Shown piece after piece: positions 45,801 to 54,144 of a DNA stretch of 64,000 nucleotides. This DNA comes from JANTGF01 sp963750735 (GTDB lineage: Bacteria; Bacteroidota; Bacteroidia; Bacteroidales; VadinHA17): NCBI GenBank assembly GCA_963750735.1, contig CAVVRY010000003.1, positions 124,001 to 188,000 on the forward strand, read 5' to 3'. The position numbers and the translations under genes were made by a program. The stretch's first letter is position 1, and each line of letters starts with the position of its first letter. The notes beneath the pieces were generated by a model, which was given only the letters and a program-made list of their open reading frames with translations, was not told the origin of the DNA and did not search any database.

Positions 45801-46618
45801 AATTTCATAATAAAGAATTGATAAAAAAGGGTCCCAGATTGAATTTTTGGAGAGCACCATTGGCCAACGAAACAGATGCCTGGAGCACCTACTCGGTTAA
45901 TGTTTCTCCAAGGGCTGAGGGGTATGGAAATATGACTGCAACCAGCTGGTATACAATGGGTCTCAATAAAGCAGAATATAAACTTGAAAAAATTGAAGTG
46001 AAGAATGAAAATGAAACTGTGGTAGTTTATGTTAAGGAGATTGTATTATTTGGAAATGAAACTAATGCTGGTTTTGAAAATGAATATACATATTCCATTT
46101 CACCTGATGGAACAATGGAAATTCAACATATAATAAAACCCAATGGAAAAATGCCAATGTGGTTGCCACGTTTGGGAACTGAGTGGATATTTGATCAAGG
46201 TTTGAGGAATGTTGAATGGTTTGGTCGAGGGCCACAGGAAAATTATCCCGATCGTAAAACAGGGTATAAAACAGGACTTTATAACTCTACTGTTGAGGAA
46301 ATGTTTGAACCCTATTTACTGCCAGAAGATTTTGGATTGCGAACCGAAAATCGCTGGGTTAAATTTCTTGATGATGAAGGTATCGGATTGAAATTTTTAG
46401 CAAAAAAGAATTTTAATTTCAATTGCTATAATTATTCTACTGAGAACCTCACAAAAGCTATGTATACTTATCAGTTAGTGAAATCGGATGACCTTACATT
46501 CAATTTCGATTATCAAACTACAGGAGTAGGATGTACTGCCCGAAGCGTTTTTAACCAGTATCAAACAATCCCACAAGTTTTACAATTCAATTCAACAATA
46601 ATGCTAATCAAGGAATAG
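42828..46618 (+). pseudogene. lacZ: secreted GH2 beta-galactosidase with inserted LamG domain, two frameshifts
   Basis: A Sec signal peptide (about 1-27, ending EVKA) leads to the GH2 sugar-binding domain (SLNGEWKFYY to APDLHLFDWY), an Ig-like GH2 domain and the TIM barrel (KLNGINSHMQHPQLGHAMDE). The acid/base Glu is in SAGNESGEG and the likely nucleophile in FMDEYLSVAGN. Within the barrel, between GGAIWDYVSPGLL and DRTPQPEMWQIKK, sits a LamG-like domain (about 44.70-45.26 kb: DLNGHDQWVEVY, NWHHVAGIYNG, DAIIDQVGIFNKAL). DUF4981 and the Bgal_small domain complete it. Frame breaks are at 44266-44269 (one T too many) and 44683-44685 (one A too many). Removing both gives exactly 1,262 aa. Probably intact in the organism; cleaves terminal beta-galactosides outside the cytoplasm. 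Confidence 0.88.
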
Positions 46619-46652
46619 ATACATATCTCCATTTTTGATTTTATAAAACAAA

Positions 46653-46678
46653 AAAGGCCGGCTAAAGTGCCGGCCTTT
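46653..46678. terminator. Bidirectional terminator between lacZ and tRNA-Asn
   Basis: A perfect 10-bp stem AAAGGCCGGC / GCCGGCCTTT with a TAAAGT loop. A and T runs on the two sides let it serve the beta-galactosidase gene on the plus strand and tRNA-Asn on the minus strand. Confidence 0.85.
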
Positions 46679-46687
46679 CTATAAATG

Positions 46688-46761
46688 CTCCTCATCTTGG
46701 ACTCGAACCAAGGACCCTCTGATTAACAGTCAGATGCTCTAACCAACTGAGCTAATGAGGA
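46688..46761 (-). tRNA. tRNA-Asn (anticodon GTT)
   Basis: 74 nt on the minus strand. A 7-bp acceptor stem (TCCTCAT / ATGAGGA), D arm GCTCAGTTGGTTAGAGC, anticodon arm TCTGA-CTGTTAA-TCAGA with GTT, variable GGGTC, T arm CTTGG-TTCGAGT-CCAAG and discriminator G. CCA is not encoded. The first 16 nt plus 3 upstream bases recur as a second copy at 46887-46905. Confidence 0.97.
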
Positions 46762-46905
46762 AGAATATTATCTTTTCATTATATGATTAGTCCTAATAAA
46801 ACCAGGTTTCTAACCAATCCCGAAAAAACTGAAATCTTTGATTTCTTAGTTTTTCGAGGATCCTCGATTTGATAAATCAAATCGGGACTGAGCTAATGAG
46901 GAAGA
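46746..46905. repeat. 19-bp tRNA-Asn 5'-end duplication flanking a REP-like palindromic segment
   Basis: ACTGAGCTAATGAGGAAGA occurs at 46746-46764 (inside and just upstream of tRNA-Asn) and again at 46887-46905. Between the copies are an imperfect hairpin (46821-46836 with 46840-46856), the 12-bp palindrome CGAGGATCCTCG (46855-46866) and the inverted repeat CGATTTGAT-AA-ATCAAATCG (46865-46884). TCCCGA at 46818 and TCGGGA at 46882 bound a unit of about 70 bp. The layout suggests insertion of a small palindromic element with duplication of the tRNA end. Confidence 0.7.
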
Positions 46906-46955
46906 TATTTTAAATTTCGCGTGGCAAAAATAAACTGTTTTCGTTAATTAAACAA

Positions 46956-46963
46956 TATATTTG
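46956..46963 (+). promoter_or_regulatory. Candidate -7 element for the pfkB-type kinase gene
   Basis: TATATTTG, a full match to the TAnnTTTG consensus, 29 bases before the ATG at 46993. The -33 region (TGTTTTCG around 46936-46943) is only an approximate match. Confidence 0.45.
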
Positions 46964-46992
46964 CGGGAATTTTAATTTTTTATTCAATTTTT

Positions 46993-47968
46993 ATGCAGAA
47001 AGTACTGGGACTAGGGAATGCACTGGTTGACATTTTAATCCGTCTGGAGAATGATAAACTCCTGGAAGAGTTTGACTTCCCAAAAGGAAGTATGCAGCTT
47101 ATAAACAAGGAAAAAGCTACAGAAATTTACAATAAAACCGAACACTTAAATCGCAGTATGAATTCTGGTGGATCAGCTGCCAATACTATACATGGCCTGG
47201 CTGCGCTTGATATTCAAACCGGGTATATTGGCGCCATAGGAAAAGATGATTTTGGAAATTTTTTCAGGACTGATATGGAAAAAAAGAATATTATTCCATA
47301 TCTAAATCTAAGGGAAACCGAAACCGGTAGAGCCAGTACTCTCATTTCTACTGATTCAGAAAGAACCTTTGGTACCTACCTGGGTGCAGCTTTGGAAATA
47401 AGTGCTGAAATGCTCAAGCCAGAAAATTTTAAAGGCTATTCCTACCTCCATTTTGAAGGCTATTTAGTACCAAATCATGAATTGATTGAAAAAGCACTAA
47501 AGCTGGCTCACGCAATTTGGCTTAAAGGTATCCATTGACCTCGCCAGTTATAATATTGTTGAGGAAAACAGGGATTTCCTAAATGAAATAATTGAAAAAC
47601 ATGTGGATATTGTTTTTGCAAACGAAGAAGAAGCAAAAGCTATAACAGGTAAGAATCCAGAAGAAGCTTTGGATGAACTTGCGAAAATATGCGACATAGC
47701 TGTTGTAAAAATCGGGAAGCAGGGTTCTCTAATAAAAAAAGGTGCCAAAAAGTATAAGATTGGAGTTATTGATGTAAAGAGCGTTGATACGACTGGTGCG
47801 GGAGATCTTTATGCATCTGGTTTTCTATATGGTCTGATTAAAAACTATTCTCTGGATACATGTGGACAAATAGGTTCAATACTCTCCGGTAAAGTAATTG
47901 AAGTTATTGGTGCTAAAATGGATGAGGGCAGATGGGGAAGTGCCTTACAAATGATACAAGCAATATAA
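46993..47968 (+). pseudogene. PfkB-family carbohydrate/nucleoside kinase (adenosine kinase-like), frameshifted
   Basis: Ribokinase-fold kinase. N-terminal GLGNALVDILIRLEND and the substrate-site GGSAANTIHGLAALD are the N-terminal signature; the C-terminal VDTTGAGDLYASGFLYGL contains the anion hole and catalytic Asp (GAGD). The frame breaks at 47516-47518; removing one T gives H-A-I-G-L-K-V-S-I-D-L-A-S-Y-N and a 324-aa protein, so a sequencing insertion is more likely than decay. The pattern around GGSAAN and the tolerant lid resemble bacterial adenosine kinase-like members, but fructose or ribose substrates are possible. Confidence 0.85.
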
Positions 47969-48003
47969 GTCTCCCTATTGAGGATAGATTTTATAATAAT
48001 ATA

Positions 48004-48025
48004 AAAGCCGGCAATTGCCGGCTTT
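48004..48025. terminator. Bidirectional terminator between convergent genes
   Basis: The perfect 22-bp palindrome AAAGCCGGCAATTGCCGGCTTT lies between the ends of the PfkB gene (plus) and the Gfo/Idh/MocA gene (minus). A/T flanks allow it to act in both directions. Confidence 0.8.
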
Positions 48026-48047
48026 CTAATTTCCATGTTATATATTG

Positions 48048-49323
48048 TTAAAAATCATTGAAATCCCACTTCCCACGATAAGGCCGTGAGATCATCATAT
48101 TCGCATAGTCATCATTAAACATTTCCTTTTTAGGATCCCATTTCAATGGACGCTGTAATTCATAGGCTATATTAACTGCATTACAAACCGAGGATGTCCT
48201 GTGTCCGGTTTCCACATCCGAAACAGGCTTAGTCCTTGATTTCATAGCATCAACCCAGTCCTGATAATGGTTATCACTGAAATATAATTTTTTATCTGTT
48301 TCTTTAAGTTGCATATCAGCAAGCGATTCGGGAGTTGTTCTTAAAAAACTGCGACTAACCTCAATCTTGCCTTCGGTACCGATAAATTGAACCGCATTGC
48401 CTTCGCCCCATTGTTTATGATTTACCACTACTCCATTGGCATATTTCATTGACAATCCTGTTTTGGCTGGTACATCAGGAGGGTTGAATTCTACCGGACC
48501 GGACTCGTCCATGCCCAATGCCCATTGTGCAATATCAAACATATGGGCTCCCCAGTCGGTAACTAAACCACCACCAAAGTCTCTATAGCCACGCCACCAG
48601 GCCCATTGACGGTCTCCAAGTGGAGGTGCCAGTACTGTATTATATCCCCTGTACAATGATGGTCCTACCCATTCATTCCAATCAAGGCCTTCAGGCACTT
48701 TTTCTGTAGGAAGATCACACTGCCTAACAGGCTCACCAACACTTACATTAATTTCCTTGATATCACCTATGTAGCCGTTATATACCAGCTCGCTAGCATG
48801 ACGAAAATCACGCCATGAGCGTTGCATATTACCGGTTTGGAATACTCTTTCATATTTTCTGGTTGCATTAACCATGGCCCTACCCTCTGATATGGTAAGT
48901 GCCATTGGCTTTTCACAGTAAATGTCCTTTCCAGCTTTTGCAGCATCAACTACCATTTGCGCATGCCAGTGGTCAGGTGATGCAATTACAACTGCATCAA
49001 TATCTGATTGTTCCAGTAATTCCCGGTAATATTTGAAAGCTTTAACTTCTGCATCAACCTTTGATTTATTGTTTTTGCTTTGCTGCCTTAATGAAAAGAT
49101 CCAACTTTCCGCCAAATACATCACTTGCAGCTACAACTACTGTTTCATTACATTTTCCTATACTTTCAAGCAAGGTATAACTCTGTTTGCCAACACCAAT
49201 ATATCCAAGATTTACGCGGTCATTGGCAGCAATATAGCCTTTACCCCCCAATACACTTCTGGGAATAACTGTAAAAGCAGCTGCTCCAGCTGCAGCCTGA
49301 GCAATAAATTTTCTTCTTTTCAT
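48048..49323 (-). pseudogene. exported Gfo/Idh/MocA family oxidoreductase, frameshifted
   Basis: The N-terminus MKRRKFIAQAAAGAAAF is a twin-arginine-like export signal. An NAD(P)-binding Rossmann region follows (VNLGYIGVGKQS). The second part has DAVVIASPDHWHAQMVVDAA and the catalytic-site signature KDIYCEKPMALTISEG (EKP), then the substrate domain with GGLVTDWGAHMFDIAQWALG. The frame breaks at 49072-49076; five Ts (As on the coding strand) should be four, which gives A-A-K-Q-N-N-K-S-K and a 424-aa protein. Acts on sugars or sugar-derived diols, presumably in the periplasm. Confidence 0.87.
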
Positions 49324-49471
49324 TTTAAGAATTTTTTATTGATTTTTGTTTAAATGGCCATATTTCCATATTCCAATAAAAATAGTGTTTTTTCCTAAAT
49401 GAAGCAATTGAGCCAATTTCTAAATGATTTTCAATATATTTAAGCCTGAATCCTATTCAACTTTTATTATT

Positions 49472-49891
49472 ATGCATTCAACAAAAAGACGTTCATTCTT
49501 GAAAAAAACAGCAACAAGCCTTGGGCTTTTCAGCCTGGCTTCAGTTCCATTGTTAAAAGCCGGGACTAAAAAGTCCTCAGAGGAAGATTTTAAACATGTT
49601 GTTTACTTCTGGCTAAAGCAACCCCTCACTCCTGAAAATGATAAAAAGTTTCTTAATAATTTAAAAACTTTTATCGAGGGAGTAGATGTAATTAAGACAA
49701 AATATATTGGTAAACCGGCTGATACTGATCGACCAGTGATTGACAGCAGCTATAATTATTGTATCAACCTGGGATTTAAAAGCAAGAAGGAACACGATAT
49801 TTACCAGGATCACCCTTTACACAAAAAATTTATAAAAGATTCTGAAGATCTTTGGGAGAAAGTTCTGGTTTATGATTCCATACCGATTTAG
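49472..49891 (+). CDS. exported Dabb (stress-responsive A/B barrel) domain protein
   Basis: 139 aa from the ATG at 49472 (the frame opens at 49424 but the signal peptide begins here). A twin-arginine-like signal (STKRRSFLKKTATSLGLFSLA) precedes a single Dabb domain: FKHVVYFWLKQPLTPENDKKF, GVDVIKTKYIGKPADTD and NLGFKSKKEHDIYQDHPLHKKFI. Dabb proteins are small ferredoxin-like dimers; no reaction can be assigned. It lies in a group of exported proteins. Confidence 0.85.
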   Translation: MHSTKRRSFLKKTATSLGLFSLASVPLLKAGTKKSSEEDFKHVVYFWLKQPLTPENDKKFLNNLKTFIEGVDVIKTKYIGKPADTDRPVIDSSYNYCINLGFKSKKEHDIYQDHPLHKKFIKDSEDLWEKVLVYDSIPI

Positions 49892-49913
49892 TATAAATGT
49901 TAAAAATTTGAAA

Positions 49914-50825
49914 ATGAGATCAATAATTTTATTGTTTTGCTTTATACCTTTTATATTAGCAGCACAGGAATCAAGAGAAATTGAAAGCAGCCTTGAAGTA
50001 GTCAAAATCAAAACCGGGAAGCGAGAAATTATCTATAAAGAAAACCGGCACTTTGAGGCACCCAACTGGTCAAATGATGGGAAATACTTTATAATAAATA
50101 GCAAGGGAATTTTGTATAAGCTTGACCGTAAAAAAAGAGTATTGGAAGAAATTAATACTGATTTTGCAAAAGCATGCAACAATGACCATGGCATCTCACC
50201 TGATGGGAAGCAAATTGTAATCAGTCATCATAACCAAAATCCAGGAGAAGAAAAAGGCTCAACCATTTACACTTTACCTATTAATGGTGGTACACCAAAA
50301 AAGATAACTAACAAGACGCCTGCTTACTGGCATGGCTGGTCACCAGATGGTAAAACACTGGCATTCGTAGGCGCCAGAGATGGTGATTACGATATCTATA
50401 CAATACCAGTTACTGGTGGGGACGAAACCCGATTGACCACCAGTAAAGGACTGGATGACGGACCGGACTATTCACCTGATGGAAAATATATCTTTTATAA
50501 TTCATATAAATCAGGTCATATGCACATCTGGAGGATGGATGCTGATGGGAAAAATCAGGTTCAACTTACTGATGATTCCTATTCCAATTGGTTTCCGCAT
50601 CCCTCCCCTGATGGAAAATATATTGTCTACATAAGTTATGTGGAGAATCAGGAACAAGGACATCCATTTGGGAAAGATGTGAAGCTTCGCTTAATGGATT
50701 TAGATACTCAAGAAATTCGCGATCTCACAGAAGTTTTCTTTGGCGGCCAGGGTACTATAAATGTGCCATCCTGGTCTCCTGACAGCAAAGAGGTAGCGTT
50801 TGTTTCTTACAAACTTTTGAACTGA
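49914..50825 (+). CDS. secreted TolB-like beta-propeller protein
   Basis: 303 aa from the ATG at 49914. A Sec signal peptide (MRSIILLFCFIPFILAA) precedes six WD40-like/TolB blades marked by WSNDGKYF, ISPDGKQI, WSPDGKTL, YSPDGKYI, PSPDGKYI and WSPDSKEV. Related Bacteroidota proteins lie near carbohydrate-use genes; the ligand is not known. It starts 22 bases after the Dabb gene and converges on the aldo/keto reductase gene. Confidence 0.87.
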   Translation: MRSIILLFCFIPFILAAQESREIESSLEVVKIKTGKREIIYKENRHFEAPNWSNDGKYFIINSKGILYKLDRKKRVLEEINTDFAKACNNDHGISPDGKQIVISHHNQNPGEEKGSTIYTLPINGGTPKKITNKTPAYWHGWSPDGKTLAFVGARDGDYDIYTIPVTGGDETRLTTSKGLDDGPDYSPDGKYIFYNSYKSGHMHIWRMDADGKNQVQLTDDSYSNWFPHPSPDGKYIVYISYVENQEQGHPFGKDVKLRLMDLDTQEIRDLTEVFFGGQGTINVPSWSPDSKEVAFVSYKLLN

Positions 50826-50832
50826 TCAATTC

Positions 50833-51789
50833 CTAACCTTGAGAATACTTAAATAAGGGGGTTTCAGCCAAACCTTTTTCCTTCATCTTCTTTACCTCAG
50901 AAGAATTTAAAGGTTTGAATTGCGCTGCCATTCCCAGCGCCATCTTAAACAGACTTTCATCCCCTGGAGGAATAGCAGCTGTAATTGGATGAGATAAAGT
51001 AAACCTAAGTCCCATTTCTGCCTCAGGTCCCGATAAAGGCTCATACCATGCTTTAGGAACATTCCTCTCAGCTCCTTCCGGCCATGGCCGCCTTGCCATA
51101 GCTTTTAATGCAAGGATTCCCATTTCTTTTTCCTGTGCTCTGGCCAAAACCTGGGGGCCGAAATTACCTGCATACCAGGTTGCAAAATTTATTGGAAAAA
51201 GAATCGTGTCAAAGTCGAAATGATCCATAAGTGCCATAGCAGCTTCAACAGAATGAGCCGAAAATCCAATATGTCGAATCTTTCCTTCCTTTCTAGCCTT
51301 TAAAAAGGTTTCCATGGCTCCATCTTTTCCAAAAATTGTATTTACATCCTCCATGGTAGTTACTGCATGCAACTGGTACAAATCCAGATGATCTGTTTTC
51401 AATCGTTTCAAGGATTGTTCCAGCTCCCTTTGTGATCCTTCTTTTGATCGTTCAGTAGTTTTACATGCCAAAAATACTTTTGAACGATAAGGTTCCAGGG
51501 CAGGGCCCAGTTTAATTTCAGCATCCCCATAAGAAGGGGCCACATCAAAGTAATTAACTCCATAATCAATGGCTTCAGCCACCCGATTGGATGATTGCTC
51601 GGGTGTGGCATCCATTACTACAATTCCTCCAAACCCAATTATGGACAATTTTTCACCTGTTTTACCAAGTGCTCTTTTTTCAAGTTTGTCAGGGGATTTC
51701 TCTCTATAGATATTTGCCAGAGATGCCGGGAAATAACCTAGTAATGGAGCCATTGTAGCTGTAGTTTTAACAAATTTACGTCTTTTCAT
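50833..51789 (-). CDS. exported aldo/keto reductase
   Basis: 318 aa. A twin-arginine-like signal (MKRRKFVKTTATMAPLLGYF) precedes an AKR barrel with the catalytic tetrad visible: Asp and Tyr in YFDVAPSYGDAE, Lys in LACKT, His in YQLHAV. LGKTGEKLSIIGFGG is the family N-terminus. Reduces carbonyls or oxidises sugar alcohols with NADP(H). An exported AKR is unusual for a nicotinamide enzyme; Tat export of a folded, cofactor-loaded protein would explain it. It is 35 bases downstream of DUF190. Confidence 0.87.
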   Translation of the reverse strand: MKRRKFVKTTATMAPLLGYFPASLANIYREKSPDKLEKRALGKTGEKLSIIGFGGIVVMDATPEQSSNRVAEAIDYGVNYFDVAPSYGDAEIKLGPALEPYRSKVFLACKTTERSKEGSQRELEQSLKRLKTDHLDLYQLHAVTTMEDVNTIFGKDGAMETFLKARKEGKIRHIGFSAHSVEAAMALMDHFDFDTILFPINFATWYAGNFGPQVLARAQEKEMGILALKAMARRPWPEGAERNVPKAWYEPLSGPEAEMGLRFTLSHPITAAIPPGDESLFKMALGMAAQFKPLNSSEVKKMKEKGLAETPLFKYSQG

Positions 51790-51824
51790 GTTCTTTGATT
51801 TTCGAATTTATTAATACAAAAACC

Positions 51825-52163
51825 TTACTTTTTTCCATGCGAATACTTAATAATCTTAACTTTTTCCATGGTAATGAGACCTTCTCCAACCACCTCATCT
51901 AAAAATGGCAGGAGTTTATTTATTTTTTCCTCTGTGTCAACAATTTCTATTACCAGGGGTAGATCTTCTGAAAGGCGCAAAATATTGGCGGTATGAATCC
52001 TGCTATTGGCTCCATACCCCATAGCACCTTTTAAAACTGTTGCACCAGCCAGGTTCAGTTCCCTGGCTTTTAATACAATTGATGAGCAAAGAGAATTCCC
52101 TTTATGACTATCGTCTTCGCCAATAAAAATCCTTAGTAAAAGTCCCTCTTCCGGTAATTTCAT
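51825..52163 (-). CDS. DUF190 protein
   Basis: 112 aa, cytoplasmic, PII-like alpha/beta fold by family. Features: LLRIFIGEDDSHKGNSL, VLKARELNLAGATVLKGAMG and LPLVIEIVDTEEKINKLLPF. DUF190 genes are commonly next to crcB, as here (12 bases), which suggests a sensing or regulating role in fluoride export, not proven. The HSG/K-rich tail is normal. Confidence 0.9.
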   Translation of the reverse strand: MKLPEEGLLLRIFIGEDDSHKGNSLCSSIVLKARELNLAGATVLKGAMGYGANSRIHTANILRLSEDLPLVIEIVDTEEKINKLLPFLDEVVGEGLITMEKVKIIKYSHGKK

Positions 52164-52175
52164 ATTATTAATATT

Positions 52176-52559
52176 TTACCTGAACATATTTAGCAATCCT
52201 CTTGCTGATATAAAACCGATAAAAACAAGCAATAGGCCTAAAATATTGTTGGCAAGGATATTAATCACAGCCAATTTAATATCGCCATCCTTGAATAAAT
52301 TTAACGATTCAAGGGTATAGGTTGAAAAAGTAGTAAATCCACCGAAAACACCGACAAAAATAAAAGCTCTGGTATGAGATGATAGGTTCCCGGTATCCAA
52401 CAACCCCCAGAGCAATCCAATCAATAATGATCCAGTCAGATTTACAACCAGAGTGCCAACCGGAAATATACCATCATGAAATTTATGAGCCAGACCTGAT
52501 AAGGCATACCTGGCCAATGTTCCTATAGCCCCTCCGGTAAGTAGTAGCAAAACCTTCAT
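52176..52559 (-). CDS. crcB: fluoride ion transporter CrcB (Fluc)
   Basis: 127 aa with four TMs, acting as an antiparallel dimer that lets fluoride leave the cell. Signature elements: GGAIGTLARYALSG at the N-terminus, GTLVVNLTGSLLIGLLWG and GVFGGFTTFSTYTLES (the phenylalanine/threonine track). A single gene copy is present, so a homodimer is expected. I looked for a fluoride riboswitch upstream and did not see one. Confidence 0.95.
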   Translation of the reverse strand: MKVLLLLTGGAIGTLARYALSGLAHKFHDGIFPVGTLVVNLTGSLLIGLLWGLLDTGNLSSHTRAFIFVGVFGGFTTFSTYTLESLNLFKDGDIKLAVINILANNILGLLLVFIGFISARGLLNMFR

Positions 52560-52587
52560 ATATAAACAAGAAATATTTATTAAAGAG

Positions 52588-52618
52588 TAAATTTAAGAAA
52601 AACAGGGGCTGAACCAAA
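52588..52618 (-). promoter_or_regulatory. Candidate promoter of crcB-DUF190
   Basis: On the minus strand, TTTG (52618-52615), then 19 bases, then TAAATTTA (52595-52588). This differs from the Bacteroidota TTTG-N19-TAnnTTTG consensus only in the last base. It lies 29 bases before the crcB ATG. Confidence 0.45.
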
Positions 52619-52623
52619 ACATC

Positions 52624-53131
52624 TTACATTTCATTGAATGCCGGATGATATTTTGCCTTACCACTTATTCCTTTTAAAAAATCTTTGCGCAATTCCAATA
52701 TCATAAATACTTCTTCAGGTACATCATATTCGCAGGAGATGTTATACTTTACAGAAGGTACAAATCCAAATTTCGGATAATACTCAGGATGTCCCAATAC
52801 GACAATGGCTCCATATCCTTTCTTAATACACCTGTTTAATCCTTCCTTTATCAACGCTGATCCAATACCTTTTCTTTGATAAAGAGGGATGAACTGCCAT
52901 TGGAGCCAGACCTATAATTTCAGTGCTTTTTTCTTTGTCATGAATAGATGCCGGACTAAATAATATATGACCTAAAACCTGAGCGTTTTCTTCAGCAACC
53001 AAAGAAATCAATTCAATTTTTTCTCCCCTCAGCCTATCAATTAATTTCCCTTCTGCATCACCCTTAAACGCCAGATCATTAATCTCCTTAATTACATCGA
53101 TGTCATTAATTTGTTCGTCGCGAATTATCAT
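52624..53131 (-). pseudogene. GNAT family N-acetyltransferase, frameshifted
   Basis: Acetyl-CoA-dependent acetyltransferase fold: MIIRDEQINDIDVIKEINDLA at the start, LGHILFSPASI, then GLAPMAVHPSLSKK followed in another frame by the acetyl-CoA loop GIGSALIKEGL and VVLGHPEYYPKFGFV. The break is at 52870-52873 (four bases where three are expected); removing one restores the Q/RxxGxG/A-like loop and gives 168 aa. GHPEYYPKFGF is shared with YhbS-like acetyltransferases. The substrate is unknown. Confidence 0.83.
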
Positions 53132-53145
53132 TATCTCAATCTCTA

Positions 53146-53721
53146 TTACATCATCCCGGGCTTCTTATTCTTAGAAGCCCTATTTACCACTTCCATAATT
53201 CTTCGCTGTCGGGTTTCCTCTTTTTTTGCAGAATTTACCCAGTTGATGTACATGTTTTTATATGAATCGGCAAAATTTAGAAAGTTCGTGGAAGCTACTT
53301 TATTCTTGCTAAGTGCAATAGTTAAGTCGGAAGGTATTTCAACAACTTTCTTTGAAGTATAGGCCTCATCCCACTTCCCGCTTTTTTTTGCTTCCTTAAT
53401 TTTTTCCAACCCGGCCTTAGTCATCAACCCTGACTTTATCATTTTTCCTACCCGTTCTTTATTTAATGCCGACCAGATGCTGCGGGGTTTCCTGGGTGAG
53501 AACTTCTGAACATAGGTTTCATCATCTACCCGTTTTACAATACTGTCAATCCAACCAAAACAAAGAGCTTCTTCCACTGCATCATCGTATGGGATACGCT
53601 CTATGCCAGTATGTTTCTTATAGTAAACAAGCCAGATTTCCTTTTTTAATTGATGATTGGATTGCAACCAGTCGCGCCAATCAATTCTATTTGTTACATA
53701 TAAGGTTTCTGTTATTTCCAT
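53146..53721 (-). CDS. YdeI/OmpD-associated family protein
   Basis: 191 aa, soluble. The family pattern: RIDWRDWLQSNHQLKKEIWLVYYKKHTG, then YDDAVEEALCFGWIDSIVKR, KFSPRKPRSIWSALNKERVGKMI, and a basic C-terminus with RRIMEVVNRASKNKKP. Such proteins are linked to bacteriocin or polymyxin tolerance in some bacteria, but the activity is unknown. It lies in a minus-strand run after the XRE regulator and membrane protein (3-base gap) and before the GNAT gene. Confidence 0.85.
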   Translation of the reverse strand: MEITETLYVTNRIDWRDWLQSNHQLKKEIWLVYYKKHTGIERIPYDDAVEEALCFGWIDSIVKRVDDETYVQKFSPRKPRSIWSALNKERVGKMIKSGLMTKAGLEKIKEAKKSGKWDEAYTSKKVVEIPSDLTIALSKNKVASTNFLNFADSYKNMYINWVNSAKKEETRQRRIMEVVNRASKNKKPGMM

Positions 53722-53724
53722 ACA

Positions 53725-54144
53725 TCAATTGGTTCTTCCCCACCATGTTAAAAATGCAGCTGGCAGAGTGTGTGCAAAATATAGTAAGCCGGCTGCAATA
53801 ACCACATCGATGGGTTCATTTTCTGCTAAAGCATAAACATAGATAATTACAAGTACTACTATAGTAAAAAAGCTATATGAGTATCGCAAAGCATTACCAA
53901 CCAGCTGTGTTTCTCTTTCATCTAATTTCTCAAATTTAGTGTGTACAAATTTGAATGATCCAGTCTGTATAAATGCATGTATAAAACTACTTATTGATAT
54001 AGCAAGCAAAGCCAACAAAAGAATAACCAGGAATGCGTTTTGACTGGTACTCCTTAAAATTTCAAAGACTACAATTAAGGAAATAACACTGCTAAAGTTT
54101 ATGAGTAATGCAGCTCTTCCTTTTGTTTTACTTCCTTTTTCCAT
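53725..54144 (-). CDS. small four-TM membrane protein, XRE-regulator partner
   Basis: 139 aa, no family I can name with certainty. It has four hydrophobic segments in two pairs (LLINFSSVISLIVVFEIL, AFLVILLLALLAISISSFI; then FFTIVVLVIIYVYAL and VIAAGLLYFAHTLPAAFL). The connecting loop contains KFEKLDERETQLVGNALRYSY, a sequence seen in small membrane proteins encoded with XRE regulators. Its start overlaps the regulator gene by 17 bases, so they are made together. Possible role: membrane sensor or target of the regulator; that is inference. Confidence 0.75.
   Translation of the reverse strand: MEKGSKTKGRAALLINFSSVISLIVVFEILRSTSQNAFLVILLLALLAISISSFIHAFIQTGSFKFVHTKFEKLDERETQLVGNALRYSYSFFTIVVLVIIYVYALAENEPIDVVIAAGLLYFAHTLPAAFLTWWGRTN

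Noticed and set aside
52560..52623. Fluoride riboswitch upstream of crcB
   Set aside because: Only about 64 bases separate crcB from the preceding gene, and the conserved GGNGATGG-type motif and pseudoknot partners are not visible.
39616..53131. Programmed ribosomal frameshifting or recent pseudogene formation in pabA, lacZ, pfkB, Gfo/Idh and GNAT
   Set aside because: The sites share no slippery heptamer or downstream structure, the genes are functionally unrelated, and all have the same one-base excess at short runs, which fits sequencing insertion better.
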